DNA from: Marinithermus hydrothermalis DSM 14884
GTDB taxonomy: Bacteria > Deinococcota > Deinococci > Deinococcales > Marinithermaceae
Length of the DNA: 64,000 nucleotides
Direction: 5' to 3'
NCBI RefSeq assembly: GCF_000195335.1
Contig: NC_015387.1
Location: forward strand, 1,291,001-1,355,000
Positions 23,525 to 31,932 of the stretch are shown here, piece by piece (the stretch's first letter is position 1; each line of letters opens with the position of its first letter). A model generated the notes under the pieces. The model was not told the DNA's origin. It searched no databases and saw nothing but the letters and a program-made list of their open reading frames with translations. The translations under genes were made by a program, and so were the position numbers.

Positions 23525-24805
23525 ATGCAGCGCATACTCGTTCAAGACCTACCGCAGCACGTGGGAGAACGCGTGACGCTCATGGGTTGGCTGCACTGGC
23601 GGCGCGACCTCGGCGGGATCCAGTTCGTCCTGCTCCGCGACCGCAGCGGCGTGGTTCAGGTGGTGCTCCCCGGCGGCGGGAAACTACCCTTGCAGGAGTC
23701 CAGCATTCGCGTCACGGGCACGGTCGTGGAAAGCGACAAGGCCCCGGGGGGCCTCGAGGTGCACGCCGAAGGCCTCGAGGTTCTCTCCCCCGCAACGGCA
23801 CCCACCCCGGTCGAGATTCCTAAGGAGGAGTGGCGCGCGAACCCCGAGACCCTGCTCGAGTACCGGTACGTCACGCTGCGCGGGGAGAAGGCCCGCGCCC
23901 CCCTCCAGGTGCAGGCCGCGCTCGTGCGGGGGTTCCGGAAGTACCTGGACGCCGCCGGGTTCACCGAGGTCTACACCCCTAAGATCGTCCAGGCCGGAGC
24001 GGAGGGCGGCACGAACCTCTTTCCCGTGGAGTACTTCGAGCAACGCGCTTACCTCGCGCAATCCCCCCAGCTCTACAAGCAGATCCTGGTGGGCGTGTAC
24101 GAACGCGTGTACGAGGTCGCACCGGTTTGGCGGGCCGAGGAGCACGCCACCAGCCGCCACCTGAACGAGTACCTCTCCCTCGACGTGGAGATGGGCTTCA
24201 TCGAGTCCCACGAGGAGGTGATGCGGCTGGAAACCGAACTGATCCGGGCGATGCTCGAGGAGGCCCGGGCGAGTGCGGAGCGCGCGCTGCGCTTGCTGGG
24301 CGTCGAGCTGCCTCCCGTCCCTAAGGAGATCCCCGTGCTCGAGCATCAGGAGGCGCGCCGCATCGTGAAGGAGGAGCTGGGCATCGGGGTGGGCACGGAC
24401 CTCAACGACGAGGCGGAACGCGCTTTGGGTGCGTACGTCAGGGAGCGGTACGGCACGGACTGGGTGTTCGTGCACCGGTACCCCGAGTCCGTCCGGCCCT
24501 TCTACACGCACCCGGACCCGGAGCGGCCCGGCCTGACGCGGAGCTTTGACCTCTTGTTCCGGGGGCTGGAGGTCACCTCGGGCGGCCAGCGCATCCACCG
24601 GTACGAGGACCTGGTGGAAAGCCTCCAGCGTCACGGGCTGGATCCCCAGGCGTTCCGGGGGTACCTCGAGGTGTTCAAGTACGGGATGCCGCCGCACGGC
24701 GGGTTCGCGATCGGGGCGGAGCGTTTGACACAGAAGTTGCTGGGCTTGCCGAACGTGCGCTATGCGCGCGCCTTTCCGCGCGACCGGCACCGCCTAGCGC
24801 CGTAA
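23525..24805 (+). CDS. aspS: Archaeal-type aspartyl-tRNA synthetase, probably non-discriminating (AspRS2)
   Basis: 426-residue class IIb synthetase without the bacterial GAD insertion. OB-fold anticodon domain at residues 15-100, then catalytic core with motif 1 (FTEVYTPKIVQAGAEGGTNLF), YLAQSPQLYKQ, motif 2 (WRAEEHATSRHLNEYLSLD) and motif 3 (GGFAIGAERLTQKLLG). GWLHWRRDLGG carries His where discriminating archaeal enzymes have Trp, the pattern associated with charging both tRNAAsp and tRNAAsn. Start ATG 23525 follows AAAGGAGGTGAGG. Expression appears controlled by the upstream Asn/Asp leader attenuator. Its end overlaps convergent murJ by 12 bases. Confidence 0.9.
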   Translation: MQRILVQDLPQHVGERVTLMGWLHWRRDLGGIQFVLLRDRSGVVQVVLPGGGKLPLQESSIRVTGTVVESDKAPGGLEVHAEGLEVLSPATAPTPVEIPKEEWRANPETLLEYRYVTLRGEKARAPLQVQAALVRGFRKYLDAAGFTEVYTPKIVQAGAEGGTNLFPVEYFEQRAYLAQSPQLYKQILVGVYERVYEVAPVWRAEEHATSRHLNEYLSLDVEMGFIESHEEVMRLETELIRAMLEEARASAERALRLLGVELPPVPKEIPVLEHQEARRIVKEELGIGVGTDLNDEAERALGAYVRERYGTDWVFVHRYPESVRPFYTHPDPERPGLTRSFDLLFRGLEVTSGGQRIHRYEDLVESLQRHGLDPQAFRGYLEVFKYGMPPHGGFAIGAERLTQKLLGLPNVRYARAFPRDRHRLAP

Positions 24806-26263
24806 GGAGACGGGCAGCCCAAGGAGGCGGGCCAGGAGAAGGTACGCGCCCAACCCCACCGCCCCACCCGCGGCCAGGGGGGGCAAGCTCTCCAGGGCGC
24901 TGCCCGCGGGCCCTAGGGCCCGGGCGGTCTGGTAGGCGAGGGTACCTGCCACGACGGCCGCCGCCCCCACGCGCGCGAGCACGAACCCTAAGGAACGCGC
25001 GTTGAGCACGCCCAGGCGGGCGAGCCGCCCGCTGAGCCAAACCAGCCCGACCCCGCCTGCCGCGACCGTGGCGAGGTTCAAGGCGTACATGCCGCGCGGC
25101 GCGAGGAGGTAGTACCCCAGCGTGTTCAGCAGGAAGATCGTGACGCTGACCCGCACCGCGGCCGCGACCTCCTCGCGCGCGTAGTGCGCCCGCACCAAAA
25201 GCGTGTACAGCCCCCAGGGCACGAGCGCGAGGGCCAGCGCAGCGAGGGCCTCAGTGGAAAAACGCGCGTTCTCCGGCGAAAACCGGGGGGTCCAGGCGTA
25301 GAGGGTGTGGATGACCCAGGGCGCAAGCCCCGCGAGGAGGCCGGTTGCCACGCCAAGCAGGACGCTCATCCGCACCAGCCCCCGCTCCAGCAAGCTGCGG
25401 AAGATCTCTGCGTTTCCGGCGGCCGCGGCTGCGGCCAGGCGCGGGTACAGCGCGGTCGCTGGGGAGACCGCGAGCAAGCCCAGCCCCATTAGATAGATCA
25501 TCTCCGCGTTATAAAAACCCGTCACAGCGGCCTGCGGGAACCCGGTCAGGATCACCGTGAGGACCACGGTGAGGAGCTGGCGCACGGAGGTGGTAAAGAC
25601 GAACGGCCCCATCAGCCGCGCCGCCCGCGCGATCCCAGGGTGCCAACGGAAAGCGAACCGGTATCCGCGCAAATACGGCCACTGCACCAGCGCCTGCAGC
25701 GCCCCCCCAACGGTAAAGGCCAGTCCCAGCGCGAGCGGGCTACCCGGCCAGGCCAGCATGAGGAGGGTCGCGCCCACGTTAAACGCGATCGGCGCGAAGC
25801 TCGGCGCGAAGAAGCGCTCGTCCGCGTGGAGCAACGCGGCGAAGAACGCGCTCATCGAGATCGCGGTCAAGAACGGCATCACGAGGCGGATCAAGTAGGT
25901 GACGAGCTCGAGATCCAAAGCGCTGCCCTCCGCCACGAGCAAATCCGCGATCCACGGGGCGCCCACCCAACCCAAGCCCAGCAGGAGGAGGTTCACGCCC
26001 AGAAGGGCCGCGCCGAAGCGCTGCGCGAAGGTCCGGGCTTCGTGCGGCGGGAGGCTTTTCAGAATGGGGACCAGGGCGTTGGTCACCGCCCCCTCCGCTA
26101 CCACCTCGCGGAACAGGTTAGGGACGCGGTACGCGACGTTAAAGGCGTCCTTGAGGGGGTCTGCGAACAGGTTGTTGAACACCGCCTGGCGCACCAGCCC
26201 CAGCACCCGGCTCGCCAGGGTACCGGACATGATCACCAGGGTGTTCCGCACCAAACGCGTCAT
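24794..26263 (-). CDS. murJ: Lipid II flippase MurJ (MviN family)
   Basis: 489-residue inner-membrane protein with about 14 hydrophobic helices that moves lipid II across the membrane for peptidoglycan synthesis. The N-terminus (MTRLVRNTLVIMSGTLASRV, then LVRQAVF) and the DPLKDAFNVAYRVPNLFREVVAEGA block are diagnostic. ATG 26263 overlaps the sbcC stop by four bases (ATGA), so it is chosen over ATG 26272. It is the last gene of a DNA-repair operon, an unusual place for a cell-wall flippase. Confidence 0.92.
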   Translation of the reverse strand: MTRLVRNTLVIMSGTLASRVLGLVRQAVFNNLFADPLKDAFNVAYRVPNLFREVVAEGAVTNALVPILKSLPPHEARTFAQRFGAALLGVNLLLLGLGWVGAPWIADLLVAEGSALDLELVTYLIRLVMPFLTAISMSAFFAALLHADERFFAPSFAPIAFNVGATLLMLAWPGSPLALGLAFTVGGALQALVQWPYLRGYRFAFRWHPGIARAARLMGPFVFTTSVRQLLTVVLTVILTGFPQAAVTGFYNAEMIYLMGLGLLAVSPATALYPRLAAAAAAGNAEIFRSLLERGLVRMSVLLGVATGLLAGLAPWVIHTLYAWTPRFSPENARFSTEALAALALALVPWGLYTLLVRAHYAREEVAAAVRVSVTIFLLNTLGYYLLAPRGMYALNLATVAAGGVGLVWLSGRLARLGVLNARSLGFVLARVGAAAVVAGTLAYQTARALGPAGSALESLPPLAAGGAVGLGAYLLLARLLGLPVSLRR

Positions 26264-28977
26264 GCTTCCCAACGCACGCGGCTCCCCGCAGGATGCTTCT
26301 CCACCACGAGCCGAGCCGGGAAGCGCTCAGCCAAGGCGATCACGTGCGTGACCACCCCCACCAAGCGCCCCTGGGTAGGGAGCGTCTCGAGCACGCCCGC
26401 GGCGAGCTCGAGGGTCTCCTGGTCCAAGGTACCGAACCCTTCGTCGAGGAACAAGGCCCCTAAACGCCCGCGCGAGAGGTGCTCGGAAAGCGCTAGGGCG
26501 AGCGACAGGCTCGCGAGGAAGGTCTCGCCGCCCGAGAGGGTGCGGGCCGAGCGCACCGCTTCGGTCCAGAGGTCCTCCACGTAGTACTCCCCCTCGTGCA
26601 AGCGAAACCGGTAGCGGCCGGAGGAGAGGGTTTTGAGGAGTTCGGAAGCGCGCTGCACCAGCCCCACCTGGTAGCGGTTGAGCAGGTAATCCGGGAAGTT
26701 GCCGCCCTTGAGGTCCTGGGCCAGGCGCTGCCAGACATCCACCGCACTCACCAGCCGCGCCCGTTCCGCTAAGAGGGCGCGCTTGCGCTCGAGGTCCTGC
26801 TCCATCCGCTCCTTCACGGCGCGCCGCTCCCCGAGCTTCTGCCCCAACGCGCGGAGCTGGGCCTGCAACGCCTCCACCGCCTGCCGTTGCGCGCGCACGG
26901 CCTCCTCCGTCACGGGATCGTCCGTTTCAAGGGTTTGCTCCAGATCGCGGAGGCGACCCTCGAGGTACACGCCCTCCTGCTCGTGCGCCTGCACCCGCTC
27001 GAGCCAGGCCTGGCGCTCCTCGTCCGCAAGGCGCGCCGCGCGCACCTCCTCCGGATGCGCGAACCCGCCCTCCCGCAACAGCGCCTCGACCGAGGCCTCC
27101 AGCTGCGCCGCGGTGCGCTCCCGCTCGCGCCGCGCCTCCTCCAGCCGCCCGTGCCGCTCCTCGAGCGCCTGCAGCTCGCGCGCCAAAGCCTCGAGGCGCT
27201 GCGCTTGCGCCTCGAGCCGGGCGCGTTGCGCCTGGAGGGCGCGGGCGTACGCCGCCACGCCGCGGCCGTCCGTAGCTTCGCGCAACGCGGCCGCGAGGCC
27301 GGCGAGGCGCCGCTCGAGCTCCTCGGCGACGGCTTCAGGGCCCGGCCACACGCCGAGCTCCGCCTCCACCGCCCGAACCTGCCCTTGCCACTCCTCCACC
27401 TCTCGCGCCAGCTCCTCAACGCGGTTCCGTTCGGCCGGTAACCCTTCCTGGAGGGCGTCCCGCCGAGCGCGGCACGTCAGGTACGCCTCCCGGAGGGCCT
27501 CAAGCCGCTCCTTGGCCTCGCGTTCCGCGCGCTCCAGGGCGTCCAGATCCGGCGCGCCCCCTTCGGGCACGCGGTGCACCGTCTGGCCGCACAAGGGGCA
27601 GGGCTCGCCGGGCCGCAACAGCGCGCGGTAGGCGAGCACGCCCGCGCGCTGGCGCGCTTCCTCCAGGCGCGCGCGGGCCGTTTCGTGCTGGGCGCGGAGG
27701 GCCTTGCCTTCCCGCTCGAGGGCGGCGAGTTCCTCGGCGAGACGGGCGTGCTCCGCTTCGCGCGCGTTAAGCTGCCGGCGCTCCTCCTCCAGGCGCGCCT
27801 GGGCGCGGCCCAGGTTCTTCTTGAGTTGTTGGAGGTCCCTGAACCGGGCCTGCGCTTCGCGCAACGCCTCCACGCGCGCCTCGTCAAAGGGCAGGGGGGC
27901 GGAGTGCGTGCGGTCGAGGCCGCCGCCATAACGCAACAGCCGCTCCTCCTGCGCGCGCAGGTGCTCGAGCTCCGCCTGGCGGAGCTTCACGCGTTCCAAC
28001 GCCGCGGGGTCGTACGCTTCGAGGAGCCGGTCGCGTTGGGTGCGGGCCGCTTTGAGGCGCCGCTCGGTCTCGGCGAGCTCGCGCGCGGCCTGATGCACGG
28101 CCTGCTGGGCGCGTTCGAGGGCCTCGAGGTGCGGCCAGATGCGTTCGGCCCGCTCGGCCTGCGCGAGGCGTTCGCGGATGCGTTCGATCCGCGCGGCTTC
28201 CGCCTTCCAGGCCGCGTGCCGCCGCCGCAGCTTCTCGTGCTCCACGTGGCGCGCGTAGCGGGCCTCCACCTCTTTTAAGGCCTGTTGAGCGGCCTCGAGG
28301 CGCCGGTTGGCCTCAGCCTCTTCGCGCTCCAGGTGCGCGATCTCCTCACGCAGGGCCTCTAGCGCGGCCTCATCGGTTGCCTCTAGGCCGCCTAGCGCCC
28401 CCTCCACCCGCTCCAGCGCACCTTCTGCCTCCTTGAGGTGAGCCATGGCGCGCTCGCGCATCGCGGCCACGCCCTCGAGGCCGTACAGGGCCGAGAGGAG
28501 CTCGCGGCGTTCGCTCGCGTCGCCCTTTAGGAACAGGTCGAACTCGCCTTGCGGCAACAGGATCGCCCGGATAAACGCGTCGTAGTCCAGGCCGAGGATC
28601 GCCTCGAGCTTCTGGTTGAGCGTGCGCACCCGGTCGGACTCGGGCAGGGTGCGCCAGCGGCCGTCCTCGAGAGCCTCGAGCCGGTGCTGGTTCTCCCGGG
28701 TGCCCAGAGTCCGCACCACCCGGTACACCTGCGACCCCACGCTGAACTCGAGGCTCACGCGGGCCGCGTCCACCCCGGGGTGCTTCAGTTCGCGAAACCC
28801 CCGCCCGCCCGCGCGGGGGGTTTTCCCGTAGAGGGCGAAGCAGATCGCGTCCAGCAAGGTGCTCTTCCCCGACCCGGTCGGTCCGGTGATCGCGAAGAGC
28901 TCCACGTCGTCAAATGGGATCTCCTGGGGTTCGCGGTACGCCCCGAACCCCGCCACAACCAACCGCAACGGGCGCAT
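26260..28977 (-). CDS. sbcC: SbcC/Rad50-type SMC ATPase
   Basis: 905-residue ATPase partner of the Mre11-type nuclease in the double-strand break and hairpin-processing complex. Walker A GPTGSGKS lies at residues 32-39 in a typical SbcC start (GFGAYREPQEIPFDD), coiled-coil arms rich in Glu/Arg/Ala/Leu flank a zinc hook CPLC near residue 460, and the C-terminal lobe has the signature TLSGGETFLASLSLALAL and Walker B LGALFLDEGFGTLD. Start ATG 28977 follows TAGGAGGGAG. It lies 10 bases after sbcD and overlaps murJ. Confidence 0.95.
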   Translation of the reverse strand: MRPLRLVVAGFGAYREPQEIPFDDVELFAITGPTGSGKSTLLDAICFALYGKTPRAGGRGFRELKHPGVDAARVSLEFSVGSQVYRVVRTLGTRENQHRLEALEDGRWRTLPESDRVRTLNQKLEAILGLDYDAFIRAILLPQGEFDLFLKGDASERRELLSALYGLEGVAAMRERAMAHLKEAEGALERVEGALGGLEATDEAALEALREEIAHLEREEAEANRRLEAAQQALKEVEARYARHVEHEKLRRRHAAWKAEAARIERIRERLAQAERAERIWPHLEALERAQQAVHQAARELAETERRLKAARTQRDRLLEAYDPAALERVKLRQAELEHLRAQEERLLRYGGGLDRTHSAPLPFDEARVEALREAQARFRDLQQLKKNLGRAQARLEEERRQLNAREAEHARLAEELAALEREGKALRAQHETARARLEEARQRAGVLAYRALLRPGEPCPLCGQTVHRVPEGGAPDLDALERAEREAKERLEALREAYLTCRARRDALQEGLPAERNRVEELAREVEEWQGQVRAVEAELGVWPGPEAVAEELERRLAGLAAALREATDGRGVAAYARALQAQRARLEAQAQRLEALARELQALEERHGRLEEARRERERTAAQLEASVEALLREGGFAHPEEVRAARLADEERQAWLERVQAHEQEGVYLEGRLRDLEQTLETDDPVTEEAVRAQRQAVEALQAQLRALGQKLGERRAVKERMEQDLERKRALLAERARLVSAVDVWQRLAQDLKGGNFPDYLLNRYQVGLVQRASELLKTLSSGRYRFRLHEGEYYVEDLWTEAVRSARTLSGGETFLASLSLALALSEHLSRGRLGALFLDEGFGTLDQETLELAAGVLETLPTQGRLVGVVTHVIALAERFPARLVVEKHPAGSRVRWEA

Positions 28978-28987
28978 CCACTCCCTC

Positions 28988-30142
28988 CTATTCCCCGTGC
29001 ACTTCCTCGTACACGCGCTTGAACGCCTCTCGCTGCGCCTCGCTCAACTCCACGCCCTTCACATCCCTGAGGTAGGCCGCGTAAGCCTCGAGCCAGTCCA
29101 GCTCCTCCGGGCGCGCCATCGCCTCCACCGGTTGGGCCTCGGCGCTGCCCGTGAACTGCACGTCCAGCACGCCCGGAAGCTCGCGGTAGATGCGCTCGCG
29201 CAAAGCGGGGTTGCCCGGGCCCTCGAGGACCAGCCGCGCGTACCCCGGCCAGTCCCGCACCTCGTCCCAGCGGCGGTCGAGGTGCTCGAGCTTCATGCGG
29301 TAGGTTCTCAACGGCTTGCCCCAGCGCGCCTCGAGGGCGTGCACCTGCGGGAGCCGGCCTGGCTCCACCTCTACGAGTAGCGCCCCACGCGGCGCGTCCT
29401 CTCCCTCACCGAAGTCCAGTTGGATGAGGCTCCCAGCGTACCAGGCGACGGGCGCTTCGGCGACCTGCTGCTGGCGGTGGATGTGGCCGAGGGCCACGTA
29501 GTGGGCCGTGGCGGGCAGGGCGGTGGCGGGCACCGCGTAGCTGTTGGAGACGTAGAAGGCGAACTCCCCGCCCCCAAGCCGGAGGTGCGCGCCTTCCACG
29601 GTCAGGTGCGCCACGAGGAGGTTCACGCCCTCGGGGTCGAACCCCGCGGCGAGGTTCTGGATCACGCGGCGCATGCCGTCCGCGTACCGGCCCTTCCACG
29701 TGCCGCCGTCCTCCTCGAGGAGGTGCACCGCCTTCACCAAGCGCCGCTCGGACAGGAAGGGCAGGAGGGCCGCTCGCCCCCACGAAAAGGCGTACACGCC
29801 CCCGTCCTCCCGGAGGCGCACCCGCCCCAGCGCGGTGGTTCCCGCCAGCAAGAGGAGCGGGGCCAGGGCCTCCAGGCGCTCGCGCGCGTCGTGGTTACCC
29901 GCGATCACCAAAGCCGGCACCCCGAGTTCCTTCAAGCCGAGGAAGAACTCGAAGGCGGCAGCCTCAGCCTCCGCGCTGACGACGGGCCGGTCAAACAGGT
30001 CCCCCGCCACGATCACGAGGTCCACGCGCTCGCTCCGGACGACCTCGAGCAGTTCGCGGAGGGCCAGGGCGATCTCCGGGGTGCGGTCCACCCCTTTGAG
30101 CGTCTTGCCTAGGTGCCAGTCCGCGGTGTGCAGGATGCGCAT
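28988..30142 (-). CDS. sbcD: SbcD/Mre11-type nuclease
   Basis: 384-residue metallophosphatase-fold nuclease of the SbcCD complex. The five phosphoesterase motifs are visible: HTADWHLGK, VIVAGDLFDRP, VIAGNHDARERL, LLVAHLTV and YVALGHIHRQQ. The C-terminal 90 residues form the capping/SbcC-binding part. ATG 30142 follows TAGGAGGCGT, and the herA stop codon lies seven bases upstream. Order nurA-herA-sbcD-sbcC matches the archaeal end-resection cluster. Confidence 0.95.
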   Translation of the reverse strand: MRILHTADWHLGKTLKGVDRTPEIALALRELLEVVRSERVDLVIVAGDLFDRPVVSAEAEAAAFEFFLGLKELGVPALVIAGNHDARERLEALAPLLLLAGTTALGRVRLREDGGVYAFSWGRAALLPFLSERRLVKAVHLLEEDGGTWKGRYADGMRRVIQNLAAGFDPEGVNLLVAHLTVEGAHLRLGGGEFAFYVSNSYAVPATALPATAHYVALGHIHRQQQVAEAPVAWYAGSLIQLDFGEGEDAPRGALLVEVEPGRLPQVHALEARWGKPLRTYRMKLEHLDRRWDEVRDWPGYARLVLEGPGNPALRERIYRELPGVLDVQFTGSAEAQPVEAMARPEELDWLEAYAAYLRDVKGVELSEAQREAFKRVYEEVHGE

Positions 30143-30149
30143 ACGCCTC

Positions 30150-31922
30150 CTAGAAGTCGATCTCCTCGCTCAGCGCCGCTTTGGAGTTGTCCTCGAGCAC
30201 CTCGCTCGCCTTGGTCGCCCAGGCCGGGAAGGGGAAGGTGAGGGCGAGGGGGGTGGGCACCTCGGGCTGGTGCAGGATCATCGTGCCTTGCGGAAGGATG
30301 ACCGCGCGTTCGCGGAAGCTTGCGGGCATGTAGCGGTACTCGGGGCGCTCGGCCTCGGCGGCGTCCAGCCGGCCCGCGATGCGGATCGCGGCGTTTGCGA
30401 CCACGCGGCGCTCCACCTCGGAAGCGGTTTGTTGCGCGCCGATCAGGATCACCCCGAGGGAACGTCCGCGCTCGGCGATGTCCAGGAGGATGTCCTTGAT
30501 CGGGCTTTCGTCCTCGCGAGGCGCGTACTTGTTGAGCTCGTCCAGCACGATGAAGACCTTCCCAGGGTACCGGTTGGACTCCTTACGGGCGAACACGTCC
30601 TTTAAGAGGGCGCCCACCACGAACATCTGCGCCTGGGGGGCGAGCTGGTGGATGTCCACCACGCACACCTGCGCCTCGCCGTCCAGTGGGTCGGGCGGAC
30701 GGCCCGGCCGGTCCCCCCGGATCAGGTGGCTGACGTTCGGGATCGCGGCCCGCAGGCGGCGCACGAACGCCTCGAGGGTGCCGCGCGCTTGGCGGGCCAC
30801 CCAGCGGGGGTCGCCTTTGGCCTCCTCGTCCCCTTCGGCCCCCAGGAGCTTGTACTCCACGTACGCCACGAGCTGCGCGAACGAGGTGATCTGCACCTTA
30901 CCCAGCGCGTCGAAGGTGACTTGGGCGGCCTCCTGCCCGAGCGCGTCCTCCCAGTCCTCCACCAGCAAGGCGGGGCCCTTCTGGCGCTCCGCCAGCTTCC
31001 GCAGGCGCTCGGTCACCTGGTCGATCAAGAACCCCAGGTTGGACATCGCGCCCCGGTCGGTGAACAAAAAGGGCAGCAACCCCTCGCGGCAGAACTGCAC
31101 CAGATCCCAGTGGTACGGAACCACGCCGTTCTTGCGGGACTCCACGTCCGGCACGATATCCCCCGCCGTCTTCTTGGGCGGAGCGCGGAAGGCCACGCTT
31201 TTAAACGGCCCGACCGGAAGACCCAGCTTCTCGTACACCGCACGCGCCTCTTGGTGCCGGCCCTCCAGCTCGCGGTTGGGTTTATCGAGAAAGAACAGGT
31301 CCTCCCCCTTCACGTTAAAGATCAGGGTGCGCGCCGCGAGCGCGTCCGGAAGCACCCCGGAGTGGTAAAGGCTGTACAGCAAGAACAAGGCGTAGCTCGT
31401 CTTCGAAGCCACGCCGGAGATGCCCGAGATGTTCACGTGCCCGCCCCGCCGGCCATCCAAAAAAGCGAGGTTCACGTAGGCCGGCTCCCCGTTGCGCAGC
31501 ACGCCCACCGGAAGCCGCGTACTTCGGGGCGTTCCCTCCGGACCGCGCTCCACCATACCGTCGTAATACAAGGCGCGCTCGAGCGCCTCCCCCACCGCGA
31601 GGTACACGGGGCTGCCGGGATCCGGGGGGATGTAGGTCTCAGGCTCGAGGCGCGTCACGGTCACATGCGCCACATACGCGGTGTGCGTGGGGATCAGGTT
31701 GTCCGAGGCGAGGAAGGTGTCGGAGTCGAACTGGGTGCCCTCGAGCACCTTGGAGACCCGGTCCACCACGCCGTAGTACCGGACGGTCTGGCCCTGGTGG
31801 GTGCACGCCACCCACACCAGGTCGTCCAGCCGGAGGAGGTGCCCTTCCCGCACCCCTATCCAGAACTCGAGGGGAGTGGATTCGCGGTTTCCAAGAACGA
31901 CGCCGATCGGTTCTTGCTGCAT
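30150..31922 (-). CDS. herA: HerA-like (DUF87) DNA-translocating ATPase
   Basis: 590 residues. An N-terminal HAS-barrel-like beta domain (residues 1-110: VGVRNG-like GVREGHLLRLDDLVWV and later) is followed by a FtsK/HerA RecA-type core. The nucleotide loop near residues 166-175 reads GISGVASKTSY, so the glycine normally before the lysine is serine. Walker B is KVFIVLDELNKYAP near residue 457, and IAERGRSLGVILIGAQQ plus an arginine-rich end follow. With NurA it would resect DNA ends after Mre11-Rad50 processing. SD AAAGGAGG supports ATG 31922. Confidence 0.85.
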   Translation of the reverse strand: MQQEPIGVVLGNRESTPLEFWIGVREGHLLRLDDLVWVACTHQGQTVRYYGVVDRVSKVLEGTQFDSDTFLASDNLIPTHTAYVAHVTVTRLEPETYIPPDPGSPVYLAVGEALERALYYDGMVERGPEGTPRSTRLPVGVLRNGEPAYVNLAFLDGRRGGHVNISGISGVASKTSYALFLLYSLYHSGVLPDALAARTLIFNVKGEDLFFLDKPNRELEGRHQEARAVYEKLGLPVGPFKSVAFRAPPKKTAGDIVPDVESRKNGVVPYHWDLVQFCREGLLPFLFTDRGAMSNLGFLIDQVTERLRKLAERQKGPALLVEDWEDALGQEAAQVTFDALGKVQITSFAQLVAYVEYKLLGAEGDEEAKGDPRWVARQARGTLEAFVRRLRAAIPNVSHLIRGDRPGRPPDPLDGEAQVCVVDIHQLAPQAQMFVVGALLKDVFARKESNRYPGKVFIVLDELNKYAPREDESPIKDILLDIAERGRSLGVILIGAQQTASEVERRVVANAAIRIAGRLDAAEAERPEYRYMPASFRERAVILPQGTMILHQPEVPTPLALTFPFPAWATKASEVLEDNSKAALSEEIDF

Positions 31923-31932
31923 GCTGCCTCCT

